64,000 bases of DNA, taken from positions 26,527-90,526 of the forward strand of contig NZ_VLJP01000034.1 of assembly GCF_007829525.1 (NCBI RefSeq). Reading direction: 5' to 3'. A program made the position numbers and the translations under genes. Under the pieces are notes generated by a model. That model was not told where the DNA came from. It did not search any database and saw nothing but the letters and a program-made list of their open reading frames with translations. Position 1 is the stretch's first letter; every line of letters begins with the position of its first letter. Shown piece after piece: positions 1-9,198 of the stretch. Source of the stretch: Mesorhizobium sp. J18. Its GTDB lineage: Bacteria > Pseudomonadota > Alphaproteobacteria > Rhizobiales > Rhizobiaceae.

Positions 1-321
1 GGCGATCGGCGTCAGGAACTGCCATGCCGAGATGCCAGCCGAGCGGGCGATCACCAGTTCGTATTTGCGGTTGAGGCTGATCAGGGTGACGATGGCAGAT
101 ATCAGACCGATGAACGGCACCGCCTGCAGCATGATGAAGGGCAATTGAAGTGCCGCAAGCTTCAGCGCCCAGTTCGCCGAATAGCCGGGAAGGGCGCCCG
201 ATCGGCCGGAAATCTCGGTGAAATTGACGATGAAGACCAGAGCCGCGATGCCGATGGAATTCCATATTGTGATCATCACATAGCGTCGGAAGAAATAGCG
301 GCCGAGGGTAAGCCCTATCAT
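1..321 (-). CDS. lptG: LPS export ABC transporter permease LptG, 5' part only
   Basis: The first 107 codons of LptG, an inner-membrane subunit of the LptB2FG transporter that extracts lipopolysaccharide from the inner membrane and passes it to LptC/LptA. The gene reads off the left edge of the window, so its C-terminal part is not visible. Seen: a start ATG whose first bases overlap the stop of lptF as ATGA, an N-terminal TLGRYFFRRYV segment followed by a hydrophobic helix (about residues 15-38) and a second hydrophobic stretch (about 55-80), then the KYELVIARSAGIS segment typical of the LptF/LptG (YjgP/YjgQ) family. The overlap implies translational coupling with lptF. The assignment as LptG rather than a second LptF rests on its place behind lptF. 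Confidence 0.9.
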   Translation of the reverse strand, partial: MIGLTLGRYFFRRYVMITIWNSIGIAALVFIVNFTEISGRSGALPGYSANWALKLAALQLPFIMLQAVPFIGLISAIVTLISLNRKYELVIARSAGISAWQFLTPIA

Positions 322-1526
322 GCGCGCCCCCTTGCTGCGCGCCGGCGCATGGCTGCCAGCCTCAGACGCAGACGCAAAAGCCTGTCGCTGATCTTCTGGA
401 ACTGAGTGGCAAACTTCTCGGTCCAGCTAACTGGGAGCTCCATCACCTTGCCGGTGGCAATGAAGCCCATTGCCACGATGGCGGCAAGGACGGGCACCGC
501 ATAAAGCACGAATGAGAAGAAAGGCACTGTCTCGGCTTCATTGCCGGCATAGAAGCCAGCCCAGCGCACGACGAGCGCGATGGACAGCGTGGTGAGCATC
601 GGATGCATTCGTGCTTCGCGGAACGAACGCGCATCGCCGGCAACCGCCAGCCCGATCAACGCGAATACTATCGGATAGAGCCAATCGGAAAGGCGAAGAT
701 GCAACTCGGCCCGGTATCGCTGCGGGTTGCGCTGAAAGATGCGGTCGTTGGGATCAGGATCGAGCAGATAGGCCAGGCTGCGATCTTTCGGAAAGAGCCT
801 CGGTTCACCGTCGGCGCTGCTTTCGAATTGCGAGAGATCGAAGGCATAGGCATCGAAATGGATGATCGAGATGTCGCCGTTCTGCGCTTTGCGCTGAACC
901 ACGCCATCCTGCATGACAAGCACGCTGCCGCCGTTATGCTCGACGGTTGCGCCCCGCTTGGCGTGATAGATCAACTCGACATTCTCCTCGCGGGAATCGG
1001 CAACGAAGATCCCGCCGAGCTGTCCGTCCGGCAAGCGTTGTCCGATCTGCACGAAAAGACCGTCGTCCACTTTCTGAAAGCTGCCTTCCTGCAGCACGGT
1101 GCTGATCAGGTCGGCGCGCGAACCGGCAATCAGTTCGCGGAAGGCCTGGCGCGAATAGGGCTCCAACAGGTTATGGACGGAGAAGGAAACCAGGCTCGCC
1201 AATATGGCGATGATCATGATCGGCCGGATGATCGTGGTGCGCGGTCCGCCGGCGGCACTGATGACCACCAGTTCCGAATCGGTGTTCATTGTCGCCAGCG
1301 TATGGGCGACTGCGATGCCGATGGCGAAAGGCATGACGATTGGAATGACCGCCGGGAGCACGAGAGCGGCCACAAGAAAGAATGTCGCCGCGGATTGGCC
1401 GCTGTCGGTCACCAGATCGATACGGTTCAGGACCTGCGTGGTCCATACGATGGCGAGCACCCAGACCAGCGTTGCCAGGAAAATCCCGAAAGTGCGGCGC
1501 ATGATGTAGAGTTCGACTACTTTCAT
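318..1526 (-). CDS. lptF: LPS export ABC transporter permease LptF
   Basis: 402 residues, a usual length for LptF, the partner of LptG in the lipopolysaccharide export ABC transporter. Hydrophobic helices lie at about residues 10-32, 48-75 and 98-118; a hydrophilic periplasmic (jelly-roll) region spans roughly 125-270; three more helices follow at about 283-300, 313-330 and 338-358. The segment NTDSELVVISAAG after helix 2 is the cytoplasmic coupling region shared by the YjgP/YjgQ family. The start at 1526 was taken because it is the most upstream ATG; an internal ATG at residue 9 is possible. The gene overlaps lptG by four bases and diverges from pepA, so the 281-bp gap should hold promoters for both directions. 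Confidence 0.93.
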   Translation of the reverse strand: MKVVELYIMRRTFGIFLATLVWVLAIVWTTQVLNRIDLVTDSGQSAATFFLVAALVLPAVIPIVMPFAIGIAVAHTLATMNTDSELVVISAAGGPRTTIIRPIMIIAILASLVSFSVHNLLEPYSRQAFRELIAGSRADLISTVLQEGSFQKVDDGLFVQIGQRLPDGQLGGIFVADSREENVELIYHAKRGATVEHNGGSVLVMQDGVVQRKAQNGDISIIHFDAYAFDLSQFESSADGEPRLFPKDRSLAYLLDPDPNDRIFQRNPQRYRAELHLRLSDWLYPIVFALIGLAVAGDARSFREARMHPMLTTLSIALVVRWAGFYAGNEAETVPFFSFVLYAVPVLAAIVAMGFIATGKVMELPVSWTEKFATQFQKISDRLLRLRLRLAAMRRRAARGRA

Positions 1527-1807
1527 GTGCTGCTTTGTTCCGTGCTTTCATGGCTGAGATGCGGCATATGCCACACCGGCCCTGCTCGCATAAGAGAAGA
1601 CAGGGTCAAATGCGTCATTTCCGCTCATTCCGTCCCTGCGCGAGTTTCAGCCGGAATGGCTAAGAAAGCAAAAAGAAACTCGGTTAACGCCGAATTGATT
1701 GCTCCTTTGTACGGTTGATGGATGGCGCGCACGTTTCAATCCCTTGCCAAACTTCGTAAAAGCCCCAAGATCGCCCGACTCCAATCACGAACGAATTGCA
1801 GGAAATC

Positions 1808-3310
1808 ATGACCGAAAGACCATCCATTGCCTTTGCCAAATTTGCCGCTCCCAAGAAGGGGAGCGTTGCCGTCCTCGTGCCGGAAGGGGCCACTTTGGAG
1901 GATACCGGTAAGGTCTACGACCCTGGCGATGTGTTGCCGCGGGCTTGCAGGACGAGCGGTTTTTCGGGAAAGCTCGGAAAGACGCTGGACATCCTTGCGC
2001 CCGCTGGCGCCGAGTTCGACCAGTTGATCGTGGCGGGGGTCGGACCGACCGACAAGCTCGATGAGCAGGCCTGGCTGAGGATCGGGGGAGCGGTGGCCGG
2101 CGCGGTGCGCAACGCCACCGAAATCACGCTGGCGCTGTCTGTGAATGGAGCCGAGGTGAAGGCCGAGGATGCGGCGAATGTCGCTCTCGGCATCCTCCTG
2201 CGTTCCTACAGTTTCGACAAATACAAGACGCGAAAGGAAAACGGCAACGGCGAGGACAAGCCGTCATCAGGCAAGCCCGTCAAATATACGATCCATTGCG
2301 CCGACCCGGCTGCCGCCAAGCGGGCCTTCGCGACGGCCGAGGCTGTCGCGGGCGGCGTTTTCCTGGCGCGCGACGTGGTGAACGAGCCCGCCAACATCCT
2401 GGGCCCTGTCGAATTTGCCGAGCGCGCCAGGGACCTGGAAAAACTCGGCGTGAAGGTCGATATACTGACCGAGAAGGAACTGAAGAAGCTTGGCATGGGC
2501 GCGCTTCTCGGTGTGGCGCAGGGATCGGCGCGGCCGCCCCGTGTCGCCGTCATGCAATGGAACGGCGGCAAGTCCAAGCAAAAGCCCGTCGCCTTCGTCG
2601 GCAAGGGCGTCGTCTTCGATACGGGCGGCATCTCCATCAAGCCCGCCGCCGGCATGGAGGACATGAAGGGCGACATGGGCGGTGCGGCGGCGGTGCTGGG
2701 CGTCATGCATGCGCTGGCCGCCCGCAAGGCGAAGACCAACGCCGTCGGCATCATCGGCCTTGTGGAAAACATGCCGGATGGCAACGCGCAGCGTCCTGGC
2801 GACATCGTCACCTCCATGTCCGGGCAGACGATCGAGGTGCTGAACACGGACGCGGAAGGCCGTCTGGTGCTGGCGGATCTCCTCTGGTACTGCAACCAGG
2901 AGTTCAAGCCGCAATTCATGGTCAATCTGGCCACGCTTACGGGCGCCATAATCGTCGCGCTTGGCAATGCCCATGCCGGCATGTTCTCCAACAATGACGA
3001 ACTGGCCGCGCGCCTGACGGCGGCCGGAACCGCCACCGCCGAGAAGGTTTGGCGTATGCCCCTCGGGCCCGAATACGACAAGCTGATCGATTCCAAGAAT
3101 GCCGATATGAAGAATATCGGCGGCCGCAATGCAGGCGCCATCACGGCGGCGCAGTTCCTGCAGCGCTTCGTTGACGGCACCCCGTGGGCGCATCTCGATG
3201 TCGCCGGGACGGCAATGGGCTCTCCCTCTTCGGAGATCAACCAATCCTGGGCTTCGGGCTTCGGCGTGCGCCTTCTGGATCGGCTCGTGGTGGACAATTA
3301 CGAGGGGTAG
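1808..3310 (+). CDS. pepA: Leucyl aminopeptidase (M17 family)
   Basis: A 500-residue cytosolic aminopeptidase of the M17 (leucine aminopeptidase/PepA) family that removes N-terminal residues from peptides using two metal ions. The C-terminal catalytic domain shows [15 protein letters not shown] (from about residue 265) and the family signature NTDAEGRL (about 346-353), which carry metal ligands and the catalytic Lys/Arg. The less conserved N-terminal domain covers about residues 1-165. The ATG at 1808 was preferred to an in-frame TTG at 1796 because an AGGA lies just before it. holC follows 9 bp downstream, the pepA-holC order common in proteobacteria, so the two are probably cotranscribed. 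Confidence 0.95.
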   Translation: MTERPSIAFAKFAAPKKGSVAVLVPEGATLEDTGKVYDPGDVLPRACRTSGFSGKLGKTLDILAPAGAEFDQLIVAGVGPTDKLDEQAWLRIGGAVAGAVRNATEITLALSVNGAEVKAEDAANVALGILLRSYSFDKYKTRKENGNGEDKPSSGKPVKYTIHCADPAAAKRAFATAEAVAGGVFLARDVVNEPANILGPVEFAERARDLEKLGVKVDILTEKELKKLGMGALLGVAQGSARPPRVAVMQWNGGKSKQKPVAFVGKGVVFDTGGISIKPAAGMEDMKGDMGGAAAVLGVMHALAARKAKTNAVGIIGLVENMPDGNAQRPGDIVTSMSGQTIEVLNTDAEGRLVLADLLWYCNQEFKPQFMVNLATLTGAIIVALGNAHAGMFSNNDELAARLTAAGTATAEKVWRMPLGPEYDKLIDSKNADMKNIGGRNAGAITAAQFLQRFVDGTPWAHLDVAGTAMGSPSSEINQSWASGFGVRLLDRLVVDNYEG

Positions 3311-3319
3311 GATCGAAGG

Positions 3320-3766
3320 GTGGAGGTCCTCTTCTACCATCTGACCGAGTCGACCCTGGAAGAGGCTCTTCCGCCGCTGGTCGAGAAGAGCCTCGACCGC
3401 GGCTGGCGGGTGGCGATCCAGACGGTCAGCGAAGAGCGCCGCGATGCGCTCGACGCGCGGCTGTGGACCTATCGCGACGATTCCTTCCTTGCCCATGCCA
3501 GCGACCGCGAAGCTCATCCGGAGGAGCAACCGGTCCTGCTCACAACCGGCACCGGCAGCGCCAATGGCGCGAAGATCCGCTTCCTCGTGGAAGGAGCCGA
3601 GCCCGGCAGCATGGAAGGTTATGACCGCGCCGTCTTCATGTTCGACGGACACGACACGGCCCAGGTGGAAGCCGCGCGAGCACAGTGGAAGGCGATGAAG
3701 GCCGCGGGCCATACCGTGACCTATTGGCAGCAGGGCCCGGACCGTCGGTGGGAACGCAAGGGCTGA
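3320..3766 (+). CDS. holC: DNA polymerase III chi subunit
   Basis: 148 residues starting at a GTG. HolC (chi) is the clamp-loader accessory subunit that contacts single-strand-binding protein. Seen: the opening VEVLFYHL pattern, a central WTYRDDSFLAHA segment and the late FMFDGHD motif, all characteristic of chi. It begins 9 bp after pepA and its end is followed after 17 bp by a lipoprotein gene on the same strand, so the three may form one transcript ending at the hairpin at 4227-4257. There is no strong separate ribosome binding site other than GAAGG immediately before the GTG, which fits translational coupling with pepA. Confidence 0.9.
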   Translation: MEVLFYHLTESTLEEALPPLVEKSLDRGWRVAIQTVSEERRDALDARLWTYRDDSFLAHASDREAHPEEQPVLLTTGTGSANGAKIRFLVEGAEPGSMEGYDRAVFMFDGHDTAQVEAARAQWKAMKAAGHTVTYWQQGPDRRWERKG

Positions 3767-3783
3767 AACATGCTGAAGTTCTT

Positions 3784-4200
3784 ATGAATTTTCGGCTGGT
3801 TCTTCTTTGGGGAGCAGCCGCTGCGGCTCTTTCCGCCTGCACCGATGGTGGAAGCGAGGCGCCTGCGCCGGCGACCCGCACACCGATGGAAGAAAGCTCT
3901 GCTTCTCCTTCGAACCCATCATTTTATGGAAGCTGGGCAGCCGACCCGGCCTGGTGCTCCGGCGAAGGAGAAGGGACTCCGATCACTCTTTCCGAAGGCC
4001 AGTTCGAGGGACGCGAGAATATCTGCGACATGCAGGTGGCAGTCGAAGGGGAAGGGGCCTGGACAGCCACCCTCACTTGCACCGGAGAGGGCACGACGTC
4101 TTCCGAGCGTATTCGGCTAAATCTGGAGAGCGAGAATGCGCTGGCGCTCACCTATCTCGATCGCGACGGCGCAAAGGTCGAGCTGACCCGTTGCCCCTGA
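3784..4200 (+). CDS. Small lipoprotein of unknown function
   Basis: 138 residues. The N-terminus is a lipoprotein signal: a charged start, a hydrophobic Ala-rich core and the lipobox LSAC at about residues 16-19, so the mature protein is probably membrane-anchored at Cys19. After a Pro/Ser/Thr-rich linker comes a compact domain with four cysteines, suggestive of two disulphides, and the pattern FYGSWA near its start. I do not recognise a specific family; the shape resembles small lipocalin-like or AprI-type lipoproteins. It follows holC on the same strand and ends just before the convergent terminator. Confidence 0.7.
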   Translation: MNFRLVLLWGAAAAALSACTDGGSEAPAPATRTPMEESSASPSNPSFYGSWAADPAWCSGEGEGTPITLSEGQFEGRENICDMQVAVEGEGAWTATLTCTGEGTTSSERIRLNLESENALALTYLDRDGAKVELTRCP

Positions 4201-4226
4201 ATAGCCGCGTCATCCGGCGCAACGAA

Positions 4227-4257
4227 AATGCCCTCCGGACAGAATCCGGAGGGCATT
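4227..4257. terminator. Bidirectional hairpin terminator
   Basis: A perfect 13-bp stem (4227-4239 with 4245-4257) closed by a 5-base loop lies between the convergent lipoprotein gene (ends 4200) and the leftward membrane-protein gene (ends 4300). On the minus strand the stem is followed by a short T-rich run; on the plus strand the run is poor. Confidence 0.75.
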
Positions 4258-4299
4258 CTGCCTCTGGAGCATAGATGCCGGCGGAGATGACCGGGGTAT

Positions 4300-4746
4300 C
4301 TAGCCGTCCGAGGTTGTGGTTTTCACCGTGGATTCATCCGGCGCGACGACTTGCGCCGGTACCTCGTCCAGGGCCGCGAGCCTGTCAGCACACATATCGG
4401 CTGCTCCGGAAATCTCGTCTTCGAGGCCTGCGATCTTGGTGAAGCCGCCATCTTTGATCACGTCATCCCGCTTCCACGAACTCACTTCTTTGAGCTCGGC
4501 CAGACGATCCGCGGCATTGGCGGTTGCCAGGAATTTGTCGACGCAAAGGGACGCGACAAGCCCGGCGCGGGCATCGTCCGAGGCATTTTCGACCATTTCA
4601 TTGGCTGTTCCGCCAGTGACCCAGCCGCCGACCGTGAAGCCGATCAGCATGGTCGCAACCGCACAACCTGCACAGGACCACAGCCAGAGCGCCTTGGTCG
4701 GGCGATACTCCTCCCAACGCTGTGGAAAGCTTTTTCCTTCGGACAT
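4300..4746 (-). CDS. Predicted single-pass membrane protein, unknown function
   Basis: 148 residues. The start at 4746 was chosen because AAGGGGA lies 6-7 bases upstream; a longer reading from 4923 has no such signal. The protein has a short basic N-terminus, one transmembrane helix at about residues 18-40 that is rich in Gly/Ala, then a helical soluble domain with two widely spaced cysteines (in SLCVDKF and DMCADRL) that could form a disulphide in the periplasm. Similar small proteins occur in rhizobial genomes as uncharacterised. It stands alone between the terminator at 4227 and the crotonase gene. Confidence 0.65.
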   Translation of the reverse strand: MSEGKSFPQRWEEYRPTKALWLWSCAGCAVATMLIGFTVGGWVTGGTANEMVENASDDARAGLVASLCVDKFLATANAADRLAELKEVSSWKRDDVIKDGGFTKIAGLEDEISGAADMCADRLAALDEVPAQVVAPDESTVKTTTSDG

Positions 4747-4980
4747 GTCATTTCCCCTTATCACATTTGTATTTCTTACCGTAACAATGTGAGAGTACGC
4801 CTTTAGGGCGTGTCTGTGAACCTTAAAACTCACCAAAAACCTTCTGCGATGGAAACTGATTGAAAAACAAAAGCTTGAAAGGCATCTGCCGGCGAAAACC
4901 AGCCAGTCATACGCAACGGTCAAATTTCGTTATGGGCAGGGAAGAGGGTGCTGGTGAGTTTCCTGCCAGCAGTCGTCATC

Positions 4981-5787
4981 TTAGATTTCGTCGAAATCGC
5001 CGGAGCGTCCCTTGCCGCCGGCGAAGCGCGCGGCTCCCGCAATGCCCTCGGCTCGGAAGGTCTCGGCGCTTTTCCACTCGTTCACCAGCGCGGAAGGCAC
5101 ATCGAGTGACCATTGCCGGATAGCCGAAAGCCGGTCGGCGCGCATGCAGGCCTGCGGGAAGCGGACGAGCTCGGCCGCAAGTTCGAGAGCGGTTTCGAGC
5201 GCCGATCCGTCCTCCACCATGCGATTGGCAAGGCCGATGGCCAAGCACTCCTCGGCGTCGACCCTGCGACCCGTGAGGATGAGGTCCATCGCGCGCCCAT
5301 GGCCGACAATGCGCGGCAGCCGTACCGTGCCGCCGTCGATGAGCGGGACCCCCCAGCGCCGGCAATAGACGCCCATATAGGCCGACCGTTCCATCACGCG
5401 CAGATCGCACCACAGCGCCAGCTCCATGCCGCCCGCGACCGCCGGCCCGGAGATGGCGGCGATCACCGGCTTGGAAAGCTGAAGCCGTGTCGGCCCCATC
5501 GGCCCCTTGCGCGGCTGGTCGTCACGGCCGTCGAAGCCTGAATCCAGATCGTGCTCGGCGAACCATTTCTCGTCTATGCCCTCGGCGGCGAATTTCAGGT
5601 CGAAGCCGGCACAGAAGGCGCCAGGGACACCCGTCAGTATCGCAACCTTGCTGTTTTCGTCCCGGTCGAAGGCGGTGAAGGCCTTGAAGAGCCCGTCGGC
5701 CATTTCCGGGCTGACGGCATTGCGCGCCTCGGGCCGGTCGATAGTAACGATCGTGATTTCGCCTTGTTTTTCAACCCGGATCGTCAT
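4981..5787 (-). CDS. Enoyl-CoA hydratase/isomerase (crotonase) family protein
   Basis: 268 residues. Crotonase-fold enzymes act on acyl-CoA thioesters, stabilising an enolate in an oxyanion hole. Seen: IDRPEARNAVS near the N-terminus, the first oxyanion-hole segment AFCAGFDLK (about residues 56-64) and the second, ISGPAVAGGMELALWCDLRV (about 114-133). The start ATG overlaps the stop of the ABC-F gene as ATGA, implying coupled translation although no functional link is obvious. Substrate cannot be told from the sequence. Confidence 0.88.
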   Translation of the reverse strand: MTIRVEKQGEITIVTIDRPEARNAVSPEMADGLFKAFTAFDRDENSKVAILTGVPGAFCAGFDLKFAAEGIDEKWFAEHDLDSGFDGRDDQPRKGPMGPTRLQLSKPVIAAISGPAVAGGMELALWCDLRVMERSAYMGVYCRRWGVPLIDGGTVRLPRIVGHGRAMDLILTGRRVDAEECLAIGLANRMVEDGSALETALELAAELVRFPQACMRADRLSAIRQWSLDVPSALVNEWKSAETFRAEGIAGAARFAGGKGRSGDFDEI

Positions 5788-7661
5788 TCGGCCGCCTCCT
5801 CTTCATAACGGGCCGACAGGTCGAGCCACATTTCCTCATGCCGGCTCAGCGCATTGGAAAGGTCGGAACGTTCCTTGGCAAGGGCGGAAGCGCGGCCAGG
5901 ATCTTTTTCATAAAGGGACGGATCGGCAAGCTGGGCTTCTATTCCCTCGATCCGCTTGCGGGTGCGCTCGATCAGACCCTCGGTAGCCTTGATCTGCTTG
6001 GCCAGAGGTTCAAGTGCGGCACGTTTCCTGGCTGCGTCGCGCCGCTTGTCGGCCTTGGAAATCTTGTCCGTTTCCTTGCGCTCGCGCCGCTCGGAGGCGC
6101 CGCCTGTGATCTGTTGCCGGTAATCGGAAAGGTCTCCGTCGAAAGGCTGCACGGTGCCGTCTCGCACCAACCAGAGCCGGTCTGCGGTGGCTTCGATCAG
6201 ATGCCTGTCATGGCTGATGAGGATGACCGCCCCATCAAAATCGTTCAGCGCATGCATCAACGCCTCGCGCGAATCGATGTCGAGATGGTTCGTCGGCTCG
6301 TCGAGGATGAAGAGGTTTGGCCCTTCGAAGGCAGCGAGCCCCATCAGCAGGCGCGCCTTTTCGCCGCCTGAAAGATCCTTGGCCGGTGTATTCATCTTTT
6401 CGGTCGTCAGGCCGAACTGGGCCACTTTGGAGCGCACTTTCGATTCCGGCGCATCGGGCATCAAGCGCCGCACGTGCTGATAGGCGTTCTCCTCCGGGCG
6501 CAGATCGTCCAGCTGGTGCTGGGCGAAGATGGAGACCTTGAGCCCGGGCGCTATGGTCATGGTGCCGGCTTCGAGGTTCAGCCTTCCGGCAAGCAGCTTG
6601 GCGAAGGTCGACTTGCCATTGCCGTTGGCGCCGAGCAGCGCGATGCGGTCGTCGTTGTCGATCCTGAGTGAAAGATTCTTCAGGACCGGTTTACCCGGGG
6701 CGTAGCCAACCGCGCCGCGATCGATCGCGATGATCGGGGAGGCGACTGCCTTTTCCGGATCGGGAAAGCGGAAGGGCGCCACCGTCTCGTTTACGGCTGC
6801 TGCGATCGGCTTCAGCTTCTCCAGCGCCTTCAGGCGGGATTGTGCCTGCCGCGCCTTGGATGCCTTGTAGCGGAAGCGCTCGACAAAGGATTCCATATGC
6901 TTGCGCTGAGCCTCCTGCCTGGCGCGCATCTTCTCCTGAAGCTCGGCGCGCTCGGCATATTGACGCTCGAACTGGTCATAACCGCCGCGCCAGAAGGTCA
7001 GCTTCTGCCGCTCCAGATGGACTATGGATGAGACTGCGCGGTTGAGGAGGTCCCGGTCGTGGCTGATGAGCAGCACCGTATGCGGATAGCGCGCCACATA
7101 GCTTTCCAGCCAGAGCGTGCCTTCGAGATCGAGATAGTTGGTCGGCTCGTCGAGCAGGAGCAGATCCGGCTCGGCGAACAGCACTGCCGCCAGCGCGACG
7201 CGCATGCGCCAGCCGCCCGAAAAGGATGAGGCCGGCCGCTTCTGCGCCTCGGCGTCAAAACCGAGGCCGGCCAGGATCGAGGCGGCGCGTGCTTCTGCCG
7301 AGTGGGCGTCTATGTCGGCAAGGCGCGTCTGGATTTCGGCAATCCGATGAGCATCGGTTGCCGTTTCGGCTTCGCACATGAGGGAGAGCCGTTCCGCATC
7401 GGCCTTCAGCACGATCTCGATCAGCGGTTCCTCGGTGCCGGGCGCCTCCTGCGCCACCTGGCCGATGCGTGTGTTCTTCGGCAGCGTGATCGATCCGGTC
7501 TCGGGTGCCAGATCGCCCGTGATGGCGCGGAAAAGCGTGGTTTTGCCCGTGCCGTTGCGGCCGACCAGCCCCGCCTTGGTCCCGGCGGGCAGGGTCAGCG
7601 AGGCATGATCGAGCAGAAGTCTGCCGGCAATGCGCAGCGAAAGATCGGAGATCGTAAGCAT
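5784..7661 (-). CDS. ABC-F family ATP-binding protein (Uup/YheS type)
   Basis: 625 residues with two ATPase domains and no membrane segments, the layout of ABC-F proteins that act on ribosomes rather than transport. Domain 1 shows Walker A GRNGTGKTT (34-42), signature FSGGW (147-151) and Walker B followed by DEPTNYLD (171-178). A basic linker of about residues 230-290 follows, then domain 2 with Walker A GANGNGKST (344-352), signature LSGGE and DEPTNHLD (454-461). A charged coiled-coil C-terminus spans about 540-620. The start at 7661 gives the family N-terminus MLTISDLSLR; a longer in-frame reading to 7838 lies in AT-rich non-coding DNA and crosses the VapB stub, so it was rejected. Confidence 0.93.
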   Translation of the reverse strand: MLTISDLSLRIAGRLLLDHASLTLPAGTKAGLVGRNGTGKTTLFRAITGDLAPETGSITLPKNTRIGQVAQEAPGTEEPLIEIVLKADAERLSLMCEAETATDAHRIAEIQTRLADIDAHSAEARAASILAGLGFDAEAQKRPASSFSGGWRMRVALAAVLFAEPDLLLLDEPTNYLDLEGTLWLESYVARYPHTVLLISHDRDLLNRAVSSIVHLERQKLTFWRGGYDQFERQYAERAELQEKMRARQEAQRKHMESFVERFRYKASKARQAQSRLKALEKLKPIAAAVNETVAPFRFPDPEKAVASPIIAIDRGAVGYAPGKPVLKNLSLRIDNDDRIALLGANGNGKSTFAKLLAGRLNLEAGTMTIAPGLKVSIFAQHQLDDLRPEENAYQHVRRLMPDAPESKVRSKVAQFGLTTEKMNTPAKDLSGGEKARLLMGLAAFEGPNLFILDEPTNHLDIDSREALMHALNDFDGAVILISHDRHLIEATADRLWLVRDGTVQPFDGDLSDYRQQITGGASERRERKETDKISKADKRRDAARKRAALEPLAKQIKATEGLIERTRKRIEGIEAQLADPSLYEKDPGRASALAKERSDLSNALSRHEEMWLDLSARYEEEAAE

Positions 7662-7775
7662 TGCGCGCTTGTGGCCGAGCCTAGGCGGGAAAGCAAGAGC
7701 CGGCCCAGAAGCCGGCCGTTGTATGGCAGGGTTGCGATGTTTATATTTGATCTGATCATACACATCGAGACCGCT

Positions 7776-7841
7776 ATGCGCACCAATATAGACATAGATG
7801 ACGAACTGGAGGACCTGCTGGGTTTGACCGGATTGCATTAA
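7776..7841 (+). pseudogene. VapB-type antitoxin N-terminal stub
   Basis: A 21-codon reading frame, MRTNIDIDDEL followed by LTGLH and a stop. The first 11 residues are the canonical beginning of ribbon-helix-helix VapB antitoxins (family formerly DUF2191), in which a fuller protein of about 65-75 residues continues after a TGL segment. Here it stops at once and no PIN-domain VapC toxin follows: the next gene is a leftward DinB protein. The DNA just upstream is AT-rich, as expected for a former toxin-antitoxin promoter. I read it as the relic of a deleted toxin-antitoxin locus; a coding short peptide is less likely. Confidence 0.6.
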
Positions 7842-7846
7842 TCCTG

Positions 7847-8359
7847 TTACGCGAAATCCTGCCCCTCCGGCATCCTCTGGAAATACGCGAGGTCGAGCGA
7901 CGGCGGCTCCTTCCCCAAAACGGACAGGATCATGTGGGCTTGGCCGCGATGATGTGTCTGGTGGTTGAAGAAATGGCTGAGGGTGGGCGCCAGTCGCTGA
8001 GACACGCGCTGAGAATTGGTCACGGTCGTATAGGCGATCGATCCTGCGAGGGTTGATTCCTCCAGGCCCTCTATCCAGCTGGCGATCCGTTGATCTTCCT
8101 TCTCACGCGCCGACCTGAGAGCAGACAGATCAGGATGAAGGATGGCATCCAGCCTCGTCGGCGCATCACCTTCCCCGGTGAAGCGTTTCATCCAGATGCG
8201 GTCGGCGACCAGGATGTGGTTGAGCGTGCCCATCATCGACCTGAAGAAAGTGCCCACATCCCGGCCGCATTCCTCGTCGCTCAGACCGGCGGCAGCATCA
8301 TAAATGCGCCTGTTGGCCCATGTGTTATAGGCCGCCATCATCTTGAAATGCTCTTTCAT
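7847..8359 (-). CDS. DinB family protein
   Basis: 170 residues from the ATG at 8359, which starts MKEHFKMMAAYNTWANRR, the typical DinB-family opening with a helix ending in W-A-N. Members fold as four-helix bundles binding a metal through three histidines; candidates here are His in TLNHILVAD (about residue 46), and the two in FFNHQTHHRGQ (about 134-139). Function is usually unknown, some being thiol-dependent enzymes. A longer reading to 8431 overlaps the divergent transferase and was rejected. It diverges from the glutathione transferase with a 64-bp gap. Confidence 0.88.
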   Translation of the reverse strand: MKEHFKMMAAYNTWANRRIYDAAAGLSDEECGRDVGTFFRSMMGTLNHILVADRIWMKRFTGEGDAPTRLDAILHPDLSALRSAREKEDQRIASWIEGLEESTLAGSIAYTTVTNSQRVSQRLAPTLSHFFNHQTHHRGQAHMILSVLGKEPPSLDLAYFQRMPEGQDFA

Positions 8360-8423
8360 GGCTTCACTTTGTCCTGTTGCCCGTCGATTATGCACCGCAC
8401 CACAGGAGGCAGAAAGGAGCATA

Positions 8424-9116
8424 ATGACCATTCAGCTTTATGACCTCGTCGGCAGCGACACTGGACGTCCTTTCAGCCCCCATTGCTGGAAGGCGGCCTT
8501 CGCGCTTGCCCATAAGGGACTGGACTTCAAATCGATCCCGACGCGCTTCACCGAGATACCGCAAGTGGAAGAGGGGGTGTCCAGGACCGTTCCGGTGATC
8601 CGCGACGGCGACAGTGTGGTGGTGGATTCCTTTGCGATCGCCGAATATCTGGAGGACAGCTATCCGGAGCGGCCCTCGCTCTTCGGCGGTGAAGGGGGCA
8701 GGGCTGCTGCACGATTTGTCGAGCGTTGGGCCCTCACGCAGGTGCATCCCTTCATCGTTTCGGCGGCGGTGGTCGATATTCACGACATGCTGGACCCGAA
8801 GGACCAGATCTATTTCCGCGCCAATCGCGAGGAGCGTTTCGGCAAGCCGCTGGAGGAGGTCATTGCGGACAGGGACGCCGGGTTGGCCGGCTTTCGAGCG
8901 TCGCTCGAATCCTTGCGCAACATGCTGAAATTCCAACCGTTCATTGGCGGCAAGAAGCCGCTTTTCACCGATTACATCGTCGCCGGCGCCTTCCAATGGG
9001 CACGCATCGTGACCTCCTATCAGTTTCTCGCGCCTGACGATCCGGTTGCAGAGTGGTTCGATCGCTGCCTCGATCTTCACGATGGTCTGGCGCGCCGCAT
9101 TCCGGCGGCAGCCTGA
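8424..9116 (+). CDS. Glutathione S-transferase family protein
   Basis: 230 residues. The start at 8424 is supported by AGGAG 5 bases upstream. The N-terminal thioredoxin-like domain (about 1-85) contains SPHCWKAAFAL, with the glutathione-activating residue probably Ser or Cys in this segment, a cis-Pro in SRTVPVI, and the glutathione gamma-glutamyl site DSFAIAEYLED. The C-terminal helical domain follows. The pattern resembles beta-etherase-like transferases (LigF relatives), but substrate is not predictable. It diverges from the DinB gene and precedes ndk at 82 bp. Confidence 0.85.
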   Translation: MTIQLYDLVGSDTGRPFSPHCWKAAFALAHKGLDFKSIPTRFTEIPQVEEGVSRTVPVIRDGDSVVVDSFAIAEYLEDSYPERPSLFGGEGGRAAARFVERWALTQVHPFIVSAAVVDIHDMLDPKDQIYFRANREERFGKPLEEVIADRDAGLAGFRASLESLRNMLKFQPFIGGKKPLFTDYIVAGAFQWARIVTSYQFLAPDDPVAEWFDRCLDLHDGLARRIPAAA

Positions 9117-9198
9117 TATCCCTTCACATCGGCTGCATCGGCGGCTATAGAGCGCGCCATCTCATGCCATCTCCCCTCAAGAACATGAAGGAAACCTC

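Noticed and set aside
603-1718. Long open frame antisense to lptF (371 codons)
   Set aside because: It lies opposite a gene with clear family motifs, and its translation is rich in Arg/His/Gly without any domain; GC-rich DNA often leaves such mirror frames.
2267-3712. 481-codon frame antisense to pepA and holC
   Set aside because: Same mirror-frame reason; pepA and holC carry family motifs on the plus strand.
4797-4811. Short palindrome ACGCC-TTTA-GGGCGT-like upstream of the membrane-protein gene
   Set aside because: Only 5 paired bases; occurs often by chance.
7662-7838. Upstream extension of the ABC-F gene
   Set aside because: The family N-terminus begins at 7661; the extension reads through AT-rich DNA and the VapB stub.
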